NCBI GenBank assembly: GCA_903860915.1 | Contig: CAIOSJ010000016.1 | Coordinates: 103,210-167,209 of the forward strand | Direction: 5' to 3' | DNA from: an uncultured Actinomycetes bacterium | GTDB lineage: Bacteria; Actinomycetota; Acidimicrobiia; Acidimicrobiales; RAAP-2 | Length of the DNA: 64,000 nucleotides | Shown here: piece after piece, positions 43,147-51,390 of the stretch | How the letters are laid out: each line of letters opens with the position of its first letter | How positions within the stretch are numbered: the stretch's first letter is position 1 | The notes under the pieces: generated by a model | Told to the model about the DNA's origin: nothing | Databases searched by the model: none | The model's input: only the letters and a program-made list of their open reading frames with translations | Position numbers and translations under genes: made by a program

Positions 43147-43785
43147 CTCCAAGCCCCGGTGGTCAATAAAGAGTTGACGCCGGAAGTCGCCGTATCGTTC
43201 GCAACAGATCTCAGCCAGCAGTCGCAGCCGCTCATCGCAACAGTCCTCGGTCAAGAGTTTGAGCTGATCGAGTGTGGCCATGGGCGCCATGGAACACAGT
43301 TGCCACGCCCGCACGCCGAGGGCTGAGGCCATCTCGCAGTTGTGCACCATGGCGCTATCGGCGTCCATCTCGCTCTGTAGGGAACGTAGCGATCGGACGG
43401 CCTGCTCCGTTGTGCGGAGGATCTCGGGATCGATGGGTACGTCAAAACCCGGGCGCAGACGGACCCGAGCCTGGGGGTAGGGCTCATCGCTGAGCCACTC
43501 CTCCACCACCACGCGTTCAATCCCGCTGGCCACAATCATGAACCTGCCATCATTGAAGGGCACCACGTTTTCCAACTGCATCAGGGTGCCAGTTGATACC
43601 CGCTCGTCGCCACCGCCCACTTCGCTACCGCGAGCAATGAGGCAGATACCAAAACGACCTTCTCGGGCGTTGATGTCGTCCACCAGGCGCTGATAACGGG
43701 GCTCAAAAACGTGGAGGGGTATTTTTTGATGCGGAAAGACCACTGTTGAAAGTGGAAACATTGGAATTGTGAAGCCCCCGCTCAT
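43129..43785 (-). CDS. LON substrate-binding-domain protein
   Basis: This 218-residue protein consists of the N-terminal LON domain alone: FPLSTVVFPHQKIPLHVFEPRYQRLV, quoted by its core PLHVFEPRY, then GICLIARG and IVASGIERVVVEEWL. It lacks the AAA+ and protease parts of Lon. Such stand-alone proteins are common in actinobacteria; they may bind unfolded substrates, but no activity is established. TAGAGT (43797-43792) lies six bases before ATG, and the intervening GGAGGC could also serve ribosomes. Confidence 0.9.
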   Translation of the reverse strand: MSGGFTIPMFPLSTVVFPHQKIPLHVFEPRYQRLVDDINAREGRFGICLIARGSEVGGGDERVSTGTLMQLENVVPFNDGRFMIVASGIERVVVEEWLSDEPYPQARVRLRPGFDVPIDPEILRTTEQAVRSLRSLQSEMDADSAMVHNCEMASALGVRAWQLCSMAPMATLDQLKLLTEDCCDERLRLLAEICCERYGDFRRQLFIDHRGLELGDSE

Positions 43786-43833
43786 GCCTCCACTCTACGG
43801 AGCGGGTCACCTCGGGCGTACACCCTGGGATCT

Positions 43834-44421
43834 TTAACGGAGGCGCAGTGCGTCCACGAGCTCGCGAAAGGCGTTACCACGGTGACTGAGGGCGTGCTTT
43901 TCACTGGACGAAAGTTCGGCCAAAGTGCGACCCCGAAGCCCCTGGGGAGCGAAGATTGGGTCGTAGCCGAAACCCTGGTCACCCCTTGGAACCTCAGTAA
44001 TCGTCCCCGAAACTTCCCCGCTCACCACAAACCACGAGTCGTCCGGATAGGCCACTGCAGCCACCGTACGAAAATGGGCCCCTCGCTCGGTGGCATCTAG
44101 ACCCCGCAGGGCGTCCAAAAGCTTCCTGACGTTGTCCGCGTCCGTCGCCCCGCTACCGGCGTAACGCGCTGAGTGCACCCCTGGAGCCCCCCCGAGGGCG
44201 TCGACGAACAATCCGGTGTCGTCAGCAATCGCTGCGTGGCCGGTGGCTGCAACGAGGGCTCGCGCCTTGAGGAGCGCGTTGTCTTCCAGGGTTTCTCCAT
44301 CTTCAACCACCTCGGGCACGTCGCTTGGACGATTGAGGAGTACCAGATTGAGGTCCGCCAAAATTTCTCGTATTTCGTCCACCTTGTGAGCGTTCGCCGT
44401 AGCGAGCACGAAGGTCTTCAT
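43834..44421 (-). CDS. rdgB: Non-canonical purine NTP pyrophosphatase (RdgB/HAM1)
   Basis: This 195-residue enzyme hydrolyses ITP, dITP and XTP to monophosphates, cleansing the nucleotide pool. Family blocks are [55 protein letters not shown] and [11 protein letters not shown]. It begins four bases inside rph (ATGA). The rph-rdgB pair follows the cysteine genes as in mycobacteria. Confidence 0.96.
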   Translation of the reverse strand: MKTFVLATANAHKVDEIREILADLNLVLLNRPSDVPEVVEDGETLEDNALLKARALVAATGHAAIADDTGLFVDALGGAPGVHSARYAGSGATDADNVRKLLDALRGLDATERGAHFRTVAAVAYPDDSWFVVSGEVSGTITEVPRGDQGFGYDPIFAPQGLRGRTLAELSSSEKHALSHRGNAFRELVDALRLR

Positions 44422-45167
44422 CGCGGCGAAGGCGGCGTCGCCAGAACGGCCCGCTGCGCCTCGTGAATATTCGCGATGCCCACGCTCGCCAGGTCCAGCA
44501 GCTCATTGAGTTCCCCGCGCGTGAAGGCCACTTGTTCGGCGGTTCCTTGAACCTCTACGAAGTTGCCCGACCCGGTCATCACCACGTTCATGTCAGTGTC
44601 GGCGCGCGAGTCTTCCTCGTAGGGCAGGTCCAGCATCGCCACGCCACCCACGACGCCCACCGAAACCGCAGCCACCAGATCACCGAGGGCGTGCACCGGC
44701 AGAACACCACTTTGGACGAGCCGAGTAATGGCGTCGTGGAGCGCGACGTAACCGCCGCAAATTGCGGCCGTGCGGGTACCGCCGTCGGCCTGCAGGACGT
44801 CACAGTCCACGGTGATGGAGACATCAGGCAGTAGTTCGAGCTTGGTCACCGTGCGCAAGGAGCGACCGATGAGTCGCTGAATCTCTTGCGTTCGACCCGA
44901 CTGCTTACCCTTGGCGGCTTCGCGATTATTACGTTCTGGGGTGGCGCCGGGGAGCATGGAGTATTCCGCGGTAACCCAACCCTTGCCCGAGCCCTTAAGC
45001 CAGCGAGGAATATCTTCTTCCACCGACGCGGTGCACAGAACGCGAGTACGTCCAAAACTCACCAGCACCGAACCAGCGGCCATCTCGGTGTAGTCACGCT
45101 CGAACGACAGCGGACGGGCTTCGTCAAAGCGGCGGCCGTCCGCGCGCAGGATTGGGCTGGTGGTCAT
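44418..45167 (-). CDS. rph: Ribonuclease PH
   Basis: This 249-residue phosphorolytic 3'-exoribonuclease trims tRNA precursors. The start [62 protein letters not shown] and the [19 protein letters not shown] block are all canonical (each shortened in function to the [12 protein letters not shown] and YEEDS cores). AAAGGAG lies six bases before ATG. It overlaps rdgB. Confidence 0.97.
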   Translation of the reverse strand: MTTSPILRADGRRFDEARPLSFERDYTEMAAGSVLVSFGRTRVLCTASVEEDIPRWLKGSGKGWVTAEYSMLPGATPERNNREAAKGKQSGRTQEIQRLIGRSLRTVTKLELLPDVSITVDCDVLQADGGTRTAAICGGYVALHDAITRLVQSGVLPVHALGDLVAAVSVGVVGGVAMLDLPYEEDSRADTDMNVVMTGSGNFVEVQGTAEQVAFTRGELNELLDLASVGIANIHEAQRAVLATPPSPR

Positions 45168-45208
45168 GGTGCTCCTTTTGTGCCGCTGCTGCGACGTAGA
45201 ACTGAACT

Positions 45209-46174
45209 CTAGAAGTAGATGATGCGCTTCGCGCGTTCTACGACTTCATCAATGTCATCGGTCCATGCTCCGGTCGACAGATACTTCCATCCGTCGTCAC
45301 AGGCGATCGTCACGATGGTGGCCGACTCACCTTCGGGGATAAGCGACGCGCACTTCACGGCTCCGGCCATGATGGCCCCCGAGGAAATACCCACGAATAG
45401 GCCAATTTCCGACATCCGTCGGGTCCACTCAATCGACTCCTTGGGGCGCACGACCACCTTGCGGTCGAGCAAATTCGCACCATCATTGTCCGTAAACACC
45501 GGAGGAATATAGCCATCTTCGAGGCTCCGGAGGCCGTCGACCATCTCACCGCTGGGTGGCTCAATGGCCCAAATCTGGGTACCGGGCTTGTGCTCCTTCA
45601 GGTACTTACCCACCCCCATCAGAGTGCCCGAGGTGCCCAGTCCAGCGACGAAGTGGGTAATCTCCGGAACATCGGCGAGGATCTCGGGTCCGGTGTGGGT
45701 GTAGTGCGCCAAAGGGTTAGCGGGATTGGCGTACTGGTAGAGAAAGACCCAGGAGGGATTCTCCGCCGCGAGTGTTTGCGCCATTCGTACCGCCCCATTC
45801 GATCCCTCGCTGCCCGGTGAGTCGACTATTTCGGCCCCCCAGACGAGCAGCAGCTGGCGTCGCTCGATGGATACATTCGATGGTAGAACGACCTTGAGGT
45901 GATATCCACGCAGACGACAGACCATCGCGAGCGCGATACCGGTATTACCACTGGATGGTTCAATCAGGGTCTGACCCGCCTGACCGGGAATGAGTCGGCC
46001 CTCTCTTTCAGCGGCTTCAACGAGGGAAATCGCTACGCGGTCCTTGACCGAACCCGCGGGGTTGCGACCCTCGAGTTTGACCCAAATAGCGACGTTCGGG
46101 TTGGGCGACAGCGCACTGGCGTTGACGACCGGCGTATTGCCAATCATCTCTAAAACGGATTCGTAGCGCGTCAC
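45209..46174 (-). CDS. cysM: CysO-dependent cysteine synthase CysM (O-phosphoserine type)
   Basis: This is a PLP enzyme of the cysteine synthase family. It has Lys44 in NPAGSVKDR as the Schiff-base lysine, [11 protein letters not shown] for substrate carboxylate binding, [15 protein letters not shown] for PLP phosphate and VGISSGA near the C-terminus. [11 protein letters not shown] contains Arg216, equivalent by eye to the Arg220 that gives M. tuberculosis CysM its O-phosphoserine specificity. In that pathway CysM transfers sulfur from thiocarboxylated CysO. The gene overlaps cysO by four bases (GTGA) and belongs to the mec-cysO-cysM group, so the same reaction is expected here. Confidence 0.92.
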   Translation of the reverse strand: MTRYESVLEMIGNTPVVNASALSPNPNVAIWVKLEGRNPAGSVKDRVAISLVEAAEREGRLIPGQAGQTLIEPSSGNTGIALAMVCRLRGYHLKVVLPSNVSIERRQLLLVWGAEIVDSPGSEGSNGAVRMAQTLAAENPSWVFLYQYANPANPLAHYTHTGPEILADVPEITHFVAGLGTSGTLMGVGKYLKEHKPGTQIWAIEPPSGEMVDGLRSLEDGYIPPVFTDNDGANLLDRKVVVRPKESIEWTRRMSEIGLFVGISSGAIMAGAVKCASLIPEGESATIVTIACDDGWKYLSTGAWTDDIDEVVERAKRIIYF

Positions 46175-46455
46175 GCGCTAGCTCCACCCGCCACGGCCGG
46201 CAGCAGGGTCACTTCATCTCCGTCCACAACGGGCGCCGCGAGTCCACCGAGGTAGCGAACGTCATCATCGTTCACGTACACGTTGAGAAAACGGTGGAGC
46301 GATCCGTCGTCATTAAACAGTTGTGGGGTGAGGGCGGGGTACTCCTGTGACAGAGATCCGAGAACTTCACCAATGGTGGCACCCACAGCGTCGACGGTGG
46401 CGCGGCCACCCGTCGCGGGTCGCAAGACGGTAGGTATTCTCAATGTCACGGCCAT
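46171..46455 (-). CDS. cysO: Sulfur carrier protein CysO (ThiS/MoaD-like)
   Basis: This 94-residue ubiquitin-fold sulfur carrier has VTLRIPTVLRPATGGRATVDA, HRFLNVYVNDDDVRYLGGL and VTLLPAVAGG, matching mycobacterial CysO throughout. The family normally ends in this Gly-Gly, where a thiocarboxylate is formed. Here Ala-Ser-Ala follows Gly91 before the stop, so the protein would need to be trimmed to be activated. The extra codons arise where the gene overlaps cysM. The ATG has CGAGG about five bases upstream. The nearby Mec+ metallopeptidase is an obvious candidate for trimming. Confidence 0.93.
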   Translation of the reverse strand: MAVTLRIPTVLRPATGGRATVDAVGATIGEVLGSLSQEYPALTPQLFNDDGSLHRFLNVYVNDDDVRYLGGLAAPVVDGDEVTLLPAVAGGASA

Positions 46456-46537
46456 ATGAACCTCGCAGATCGACCCATGTCAATTCTTGACAAGTCTGGT
46501 CACATATTAGGCGCCGAGAGGCTCGGGCCAAGCGAAG

Positions 46538-47101
46538 TTACCCTTTGGTGGGACGGTAGAAGGCGAGAACCTGCAAGAGAGCGCCGCCAAAACCAATGAT
46601 GAGTAGGGCGTACATGCGGTGCGTCGGAGTACTGAGCCAGTGAATCGGCTGCGTCTTAAAGTCCAGGGAGTAGCGCCCCGCGCCGAAGATTCCCGCTACG
46701 AATGCGCCCCCGATAATCATGGCGCAATACTCAATGCCCTGGCCCGGGTTGGAAATAAAGAAGCCGTTCGGACGGTGAACCGTGATAATCGCCACGACCA
46801 TCAGGGCGATCAGGGCCCCCGCGGCCAGCGGCGTGAGGAAGCCCAGGACCAGCAGGAGGCCAGCTCCTAATTCAGTTCCAGCGGCCAAGGTTGCGTGCAA
46901 ACGACCGGGACGCATGCCAATGGAGTCAAACCAGCCGGCCGTGCCCTGGAGCTTGCCGCCACGAAATACTTTGTAGTAGCCGTGGGCAAAAATCATGCCG
47001 CCGAAAAAGACGCGAAGCACGAGGAGTGAAATGTTGTACGGCCGTACTTTCGTTACCAGCATGGGATAGTAATGGTGCACGAGGTGAGTCATGGTCAACA
47101 T
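46538..47101 (-). CDS. DoxX-family membrane protein
   Basis: This 187-residue DoxX/SURF4-type protein has four to five helices (about 28-46, 66-86, 92-112, 122-142, 160-180). It shows LLVLRVFFGGMIFAHGYYKVFRGG at the start and GTELGAGLLLVLGFLTPLAA in the core, both typical. DoxX-like proteins in actinobacteria have been linked to thiol and oxidative-stress membrane complexes. ATG 47101 follows AGGA by eight bases; the upstream frame to 47266 runs through mec and is rejected. Its position between mec and cysO breaks the usual adjacency and hints at a role in sulfur or redox metabolism. Confidence 0.85.
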   Translation of the reverse strand: MLTMTHLVHHYYPMLVTKVRPYNISLLVLRVFFGGMIFAHGYYKVFRGGKLQGTAGWFDSIGMRPGRLHATLAAGTELGAGLLLVLGFLTPLAAGALIALMVVAIITVHRPNGFFISNPGQGIEYCAMIIGGAFVAGIFGAGRYSLDFKTQPIHWLSTPTHRMYALLIIGFGGALLQVLAFYRPTKG

Positions 47102-47145
47102 AGGCAATTCCTTTCGTTGGTCTACTAAGGAAGTGTAGAAAATAA

Positions 47146-47562
47146 TTAGTCTTCTACAGGGGATACTGCCACAACCACTTCTTCTTCCTCCACGACCGAA
47201 TTCACTATTCGATAGCTGCGCAGCACTAGCGGGACCTCGCGTAGCGAGACCAGAACGTAGTGCCAACTTGGATCAGGCGCTTGCGCCACGTCCGTTGGGC
47301 TGGGGTAGGCCTGAGAATGGGTGTGAGAGTGGAAAACTCCCAGCACCACCTCGTTGGAATCATCCGCTTCTCGAAAAGTGCGCAGCAGGACACGCGGTTC
47401 AATTTCGTAAATCTTTGCCGAATCGGCAATATTCGCGCTCGGCACCACGCGCGACACAACGCCATCGGGTGAGCCCACGAGTAGACCGCAACCTTCGTTA
47501 GGTAGCGCTCGAATAGACGTGGCGAACATTAGGTCACGCTGCTGAGTGGTCACGGTGAGCAC
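47146..47562 (-). CDS. mec: Mec+ JAMM metallopeptidase (CysO-cysteine peptidase)
   Basis: This 138-residue zinc peptidase of the JAB1/MPN+ family has the full motif: Glu23 in NEGCGLLVG and His78, His80, Ser88 and Asp91 in FHSHTHSQAYPSPTD. In mycobacteria the orthologue releases cysteine from the CysO-cysteine adduct, completing a cysteine pathway resistant to oxidation. Here it is also positioned to remove the Ala-Ser-Ala tail of CysO. The GTG start lies six bases after TAGGGT (47574-47569). It is the first gene of the run mec, doxX-like, cysO, cysM and is divergent from smpB. Confidence 0.92.
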   Translation of the reverse strand: MLTVTTQQRDLMFATSIRALPNEGCGLLVGSPDGVVSRVVPSANIADSAKIYEIEPRVLLRTFREADDSNEVVLGVFHSHTHSQAYPSPTDVAQAPDPSWHYVLVSLREVPLVLRSYRIVNSVVEEEEVVVAVSPVED

Positions 47563-47619
47563 TCAGTCACCCTAGCCACGCCCTCGGCGCCTATGACAGC
47601 ACCTCACTACGCTAGAGCT
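47563..47619. promoter_or_regulatory. Divergent leaderless promoters, mec / smpB
   Basis: TAGGGT (47574-47569, minus) stands six bases before the mec GTG. TACGCT (47608-47613, plus) stands six bases before the smpB GTG. There is no ribosome site on either side. Confidence 0.55.
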
Positions 47620-48141
47620 GTGGCTCGGGCTAAAAAAGTTAAGGAAAAGCGCGCCAAGGCGAAGGCTGATGGGAACGGTGACAAGGTCGTCGCCACGAAT
47701 CGTCGCGCCCGCCACGACTACGACATTGTGGACACTCTGGAGTGCGGCCTGATGCTGACCGGCAGCGAGGTCAAGTCCCTTCGTGAGGGCAAGGCCCAAA
47801 TCGCCGAAGGTTACGCTCGCATCGATAACGGCGAGTTATGGCTCTACCAAACTCATATTCCGCCCTGGATGTACGCCGTGGGATTTGGTAGCCACGATCC
47901 AGATCGCCGTCGTAAGCTACTCGCCCACCGACACGAAATTGACGAATTCGTCGCGGAGACGAAAACACAGCCCCTGACCATGATTCCCCTCAAACTGTAT
48001 TTCAAAGAGGGGCGGGTCAAGGTAGAACTAGCCCTCGCCAAGGGTCGCAAAAATCAAGATCGTCGTCAAGCCATCAAGGAGCGCGACGCGACGCGCGAAA
48101 TGGCCCGTGCTGCGCGCAACCTCGAAAAACTCCCCAACTAG
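47620..48141 (+). CDS. smpB: SsrA-binding protein SmpB
   Basis: SmpB binds the tRNA-like end of tmRNA and is essential for rescue of stalled ribosomes. The oligonucleotide-binding fold shows RRARHDYDIVDTLECGLMLTGSEVKSLREG, quoted by its core GLMLTGSEVKSLR, with HIPPW and LKLYFKEGRVKVELALAKG, and a basic helical C-terminal tail (DRRQAIKERDATREMAR). The N-terminus is unusually long and Lys-rich (about 20 extra residues). GTG 47620 is preferred over ATG 47593 because of its TACGCT promoter box. The tmRNA gene follows directly. Confidence 0.97.
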   Translation: MARAKKVKEKRAKAKADGNGDKVVATNRRARHDYDIVDTLECGLMLTGSEVKSLREGKAQIAEGYARIDNGELWLYQTHIPPWMYAVGFGSHDPDRRRKLLAHRHEIDEFVAETKTQPLTMIPLKLYFKEGRVKVELALAKGRKNQDRRQAIKERDATREMARAARNLEKLPN

Positions 48142-48205
48142 GCGCCGAGACGCCCGTCACACTGCGGTAGTACGCTGGTGTTCTCGCCGTGCGCGAGGGA
48201 AATGA

Positions 48206-48551
48206 GGGGGTGATTGGTTTCGACGTTGGTCGTCAAGGTAGGAGAAGCGAGCCGTGGTCTCCGGAACCACGTTAAAGAGCCGGAAACAAAAATAAACGCC
48301 AAGCCTCAGCTTGCGCTCGCTGCCTAGTGCAGCGACGTTCACCTAGACCCAGTTCCACGGTTTAGATTTTGAACGTCATCTAGTGGGACTTACCGCATGT
48401 GTGTGTTAACCGGACATGCGGGACATTTCGTTAACTACGGATCACTGCCGGCGCTGGCCACAGTGTTGATCCCGACAATTTCCGGTCAGCTGCGCTCGGA
48501 GAAGTCCTACTAAGAAGCTGGCGGACGCGGGTTCGATCCCCGCCACCTCCA
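48206..48551 (+). ncRNA. ssrA: Transfer-messenger RNA (tmRNA)
   Basis: The 5' end GGGGGTGATTGGTTTCGAC is canonical and pairs with CACCTCC at the 3' end to form the acceptor stem (one G-U pair); the T-arm is GCGGGTTCGATCCCCGC. CCA is not encoded after discriminator A48551. The resume frame 48283-48327 reads ETKINAKPQLALAA then TAG, so tagged proteins end in the usual ALAA degradation signal. The first codon is inferred as GAA. It lies 64 bases after smpB, its protein partner, an arrangement common in bacteria. Several pseudoknot segments follow the tag frame. Confidence 0.96.
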
Positions 48552-48561
48552 CCCTGTAGTG

Positions 48562-48604
48562 AAACCCCGGATTCGGTGTCGTTGACACAGTGTCCGGGGT
48601 TTTT
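48562..48604 (+). terminator. Intrinsic terminator of tmRNA
   Basis: AACCCCGGA pairs with TCCGGGGTT, followed by TTTT. An inner hairpin GTGTC-GTT-GACAC occupies the loop. It lies 11 bases after tmRNA. Confidence 0.92.
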
Positions 48605-48668
48605 CTATCTACGGATCACCAGGTTGATTTTCCGTAGCGACGAATCCTCTTGCGCATTGGGGCCCGCG

Positions 48669-49403
48669 CTATGAGTGAGATTTCACGAACTCTTCGATGA
48701 CCCGAGCCGAGCCCGCCGGATCTTGCAGTGGCCACCAGTGACTTAGTCCGGGCAGGTTACGGTGCTGAGCCCCTAGGGATGTTGCCACCGCCTGGGACAT
48801 GGCCTCGTCACCGAAAGGGTCGTCACTCGGGCAGAGTACGAGCCCGGGCACCGGGCTTGCACCCGTGACCGACGGCCACAGCGCCGCAATATTGGGCATC
48901 GCCGAGCGATAGAGGTCCAAGATGCAGTCGGACATCGTGGCGTCATTTTCGCGCGCCATTGCCACGGCTGCTTCATGGTCGACGCCAAACATTTCAAAGA
49001 GTGCCGCCGCATCGTCGGGTTGGGCTTCGAGGCGCTGCGCCATAAAGGCTTCCCCCTCACCGGGCGTCTGCCATATTTGCGCAAAGTCGTGCCAACGATA
49101 ATCGGGGTGAATGACGTTGGCGATATCAGCAACCCACGAACGAAGAAGTTGCGGTACCGCCGTTGCTACCCGGTAGGTCAGCCCCGCACCCCAGTCGTGT
49201 CCCACTAGGTCTACGGGCTCACCAAGGGCGGTGAGCTCAGCGACCAGCCACTCCACGTAGGCGTCCTTGGTGGCCGTAAAACCTTCGGGGCGGGCGCGGC
49301 CAAAGCCGGGTAAGCCGAGGGCGATTGATGGTTGCTCCAACTGCGCACGCAGGCGGTCCCACAACTGGGCTGTTTCGGGTACTCCGTGAAGAAAAACGAT
49401 CAT
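48669..49403 (-). CDS. Alpha/beta hydrolase, epoxide hydrolase / dehalogenase-like
   Basis: This 244-residue alpha/beta hydrolase has HGVPETAQLWDRL (oxyanion region) and DLVGHDWGAGLTYR, with Asp in the nucleophile elbow G-H-D-W-G. Asp, rather than Ser, is typical of epoxide hydrolases and haloalkane or fluoroacetate dehalogenases. The catalytic His is in GLSHWWPLQDP, which resembles the HW(V)-x-x-E/D-x-P box of epoxide hydrolases. ATG 49403 lies six bases from TATGGT (49415-49410), so the longer frame to 49517 is rejected. No partner genes reveal the substrate. Confidence 0.88.
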   Translation of the reverse strand: MIVFLHGVPETAQLWDRLRAQLEQPSIALGLPGFGRARPEGFTATKDAYVEWLVAELTALGEPVDLVGHDWGAGLTYRVATAVPQLLRSWVADIANVIHPDYRWHDFAQIWQTPGEGEAFMAQRLEAQPDDAAALFEMFGVDHEAAVAMARENDATMSDCILDLYRSAMPNIAALWPSVTGASPVPGLVLCPSDDPFGDEAMSQAVATSLGAQHRNLPGLSHWWPLQDPAGSARVIEEFVKSHS

Positions 49404-49519
49404 GAGTGCACCATAACCCCACGGCAGACCATCGTCGCTCACCTCAGCGCAGCGCCGCAGGCGCAATCCTCGATTCCATGAGGAATCTCCGCTACCGTCT
49501 CGAGCAAAGAGGAGCACAA

Positions 49520-49954
49520 ATGATTCACGACGTCATTGATCGCTGGCACCAACACTTACGGGGAGAACTACCTGGCGGGCTGGCGTCGCTGCTCGCCGAC
49601 GACGTGGTCTTCTACTCCCCCGTCGTGTTTACGCCACAACGGGGCAAGGAGGTCACCTTGATGTACCTCTCGGCCGCCTCGGTGGCCCTCCCCGGAGAAA
49701 AGAGTTCTTCGGTAGATGGCGGTAGCACGGGCTTTCACTACACCAAGAAAATTCTCGACGGCAACCACGCCATGTTGGAATTCGAGTCCACCATCGATGG
49801 CAAGTACGTCAATGGTGTGGACATCATCACCTGTAACAACGAAGGGCTAATTACCGAGTTCCGGGTGATGGTTCGCCCGCTCCAAGGAGTACAGGCCATA
49901 CATCGTCAAATGGGCGAAATTCTCGCCCGCATGTCGCCACCCAGCGAGGCTTAG
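49520..49954 (+). CDS. SnoaL/NTF2-like small protein
   Basis: This 144-residue protein begins IHDVIDRWHQHLRGELPGGLASLLADDVVFYSP, summarised as the helix-turn-sheet start of the nuclear-transport-factor-2 fold, and ends with FRVMVRPLQGVQAIHRQM. The fold forms a cone-shaped pocket used by isomerases, cyclases and many proteins of unknown role. GAGGAG lies five bases before ATG 49520, so the upstream reading to 49406 is dismissed. The stop interlocks with the convergent amidase stop (TTAG). Confidence 0.8.
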   Translation: MIHDVIDRWHQHLRGELPGGLASLLADDVVFYSPVVFTPQRGKEVTLMYLSAASVALPGEKSSSVDGGSTGFHYTKKILDGNHAMLEFESTIDGKYVNGVDIITCNNEGLITEFRVMVRPLQGVQAIHRQMGEILARMSPPSEA

Positions 49955-51351
49955 GACAGCGACGTGAGCGGCCATGGGCGCTCACGCTCAACCAGCAGAG
50001 CTAGATCGAGCAGTAGCTGCTCCTCGTGGTGGCGGCCAATTACCTGTAATCCCACGGGCAGTCCGTCGACGAAACCGGCGGGGATGGAAATCGCCGGGTT
50101 GCCCGTCAAGTTCGCCGGAATCGTCAAGGCTCCGTTGTTACCTATCGCTCGTTCGAAGCCGTAGCGTTCGACGAGGTCTACTCCGTCGACCGTGGTCGAC
50201 ATGGGACCCTGCGCGTCAAAGGCGACGTCGGGATTGGTGGCGCAGAAGATGAAATCGGTCTGGTCAAAGACGTCGGCCATCTGATCATTCATGGCCACCC
50301 GAAAAAGTTCGTTGGCGCCCGCTATTTGAACCGTGAAATTTTGAGCAATTTGCATACCGAGTCGAATCTCGCCCGTTAGTTCGTTAGCGCATTCGGGGTA
50401 GCGATCACCTAATTCGCCGACCAGACCGACCAGATTCGACATGGCCCACTCCACTCCACCCTGCGGAAAACTAAAGGAGAGGTCCACTCGCCGCAGACCC
50501 GCCGTGGTGATCAAGAACTCAGCGAGGTCCACCAGAATCAGCGCTTGGCGCTCGCTCACAATGGCCGAGCCCAGGTCCAAAGAAATGGTGGCGCGCTTGC
50601 CACGTAGGTCGTGACTACCGAGGTCGCGCTCCCAGCCACTCACCGCCGGCAGACTCAAGGTGTCGCGCGAGTCGTAGCCGTTGCACACGTCAAACCAGCG
50701 TGCGGTATCACGGACCGAACGCGAGAGGCAACCCACCACCACCGTGAGTGGCGGTTGGAAGGAGTGGGGGCCCTTGGGAATTCGGCCGAAGGTCGACTTC
50801 AGTCCTAAGAGTCCAGTGAATCCCGCGGGAATTCGAATTGACCCACCACCGTCGCCGCCCGACGCAATCGGCACGAGGCCCCCCGCGACCGCGGCGGCCG
50901 ACCCACCGGATGAACCACCGGGGGTTCGTCCGATTTCCCAGGGATTGTGCGTGGCGCCGTGTAATTTCGTCCGGGTGCAGTTGATGCCGCCAAACTCCGA
51001 GGCGGTCGTTTGGGCGACGAGAACAGCGCCCGCGGCCCGTAACCGCGTGACTTGAATACTGTCGTGATCAGCCACGCGGGAGCGAAAGACGAGAGAGGCT
51101 TCCGTCGCCGGCCAGCCCCGCACTGCTTCGAGTTCCTTGACGCCCATTGGTACGCCGCCGAAGGGTAAGGTCAGGTCCGCGTGTGCCGCGCCCTCGCGGG
51201 CCGCGTCCCTATCAAGATGAGAAATTGCGTTGAGATCGCTCGTCTCGATAGCCGACAAGGATTCTTCGAGCGCTTCACTCGGCGTCAACGCCCCACTACG
51301 GAATGCCTCCACCAGAGATACAGCGTCGCCGAGCCAGGGTGAAGGGGTCAT
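49951..51351 (-). CDS. Amidase-signature enzyme
   Basis: This 466-residue amidase-signature hydrolase has the Ser-Ser-Lys triad region: Lys in GVKELEAVRGW near residue 80 and the serines in RTPGGSSGGSAAAVAGGLVP with ASGGDGGGSIRIPA. GATHNPW is the adjacent block. Members cleave amides, including acylamides and nitrile-derived amides, and GatA shares the fold. The family call is certain; GatA is not supported because gatB and gatC are absent. ATG 51351 is supported by TAATCT (51364-51359) seven bases upstream and by an AGGAG within the gap. YaaA lies just upstream on the same strand. Confidence 0.92.
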   Translation of the reverse strand: MTPSPWLGDAVSLVEAFRSGALTPSEALEESLSAIETSDLNAISHLDRDAAREGAAHADLTLPFGGVPMGVKELEAVRGWPATEASLVFRSRVADHDSIQVTRLRAAGAVLVAQTTASEFGGINCTRTKLHGATHNPWEIGRTPGGSSGGSAAAVAGGLVPIASGGDGGGSIRIPAGFTGLLGLKSTFGRIPKGPHSFQPPLTVVVGCLSRSVRDTARWFDVCNGYDSRDTLSLPAVSGWERDLGSHDLRGKRATISLDLGSAIVSERQALILVDLAEFLITTAGLRRVDLSFSFPQGGVEWAMSNLVGLVGELGDRYPECANELTGEIRLGMQIAQNFTVQIAGANELFRVAMNDQMADVFDQTDFIFCATNPDVAFDAQGPMSTTVDGVDLVERYGFERAIGNNGALTIPANLTGNPAISIPAGFVDGLPVGLQVIGRHHEEQLLLDLALLVERERPWPLTSLS

Positions 51352-51390
51352 ACTCCTGAGATTAACGGGGCCACGCTCCATCGAACAATT

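Noticed and set aside
45209..46174. Ordinary O-acetylserine sulfhydrylase (CysK)
   Set aside because: The neighbouring CysO and Mec+ genes and the Arg216 block fit the O-phosphoserine-using CysM instead.
46486..46510. TTGACA near 46486 as a plus-strand promoter
   Set aside because: The only -10-like hexamer (TATTAG) is 12 bases away, and no plus-strand gene follows.
48520..48555. A separate tRNA at the end of the SmpB region
   Set aside because: The T-arm and acceptor belong to the 3' tRNA-like part of tmRNA; no anticodon arm is present.
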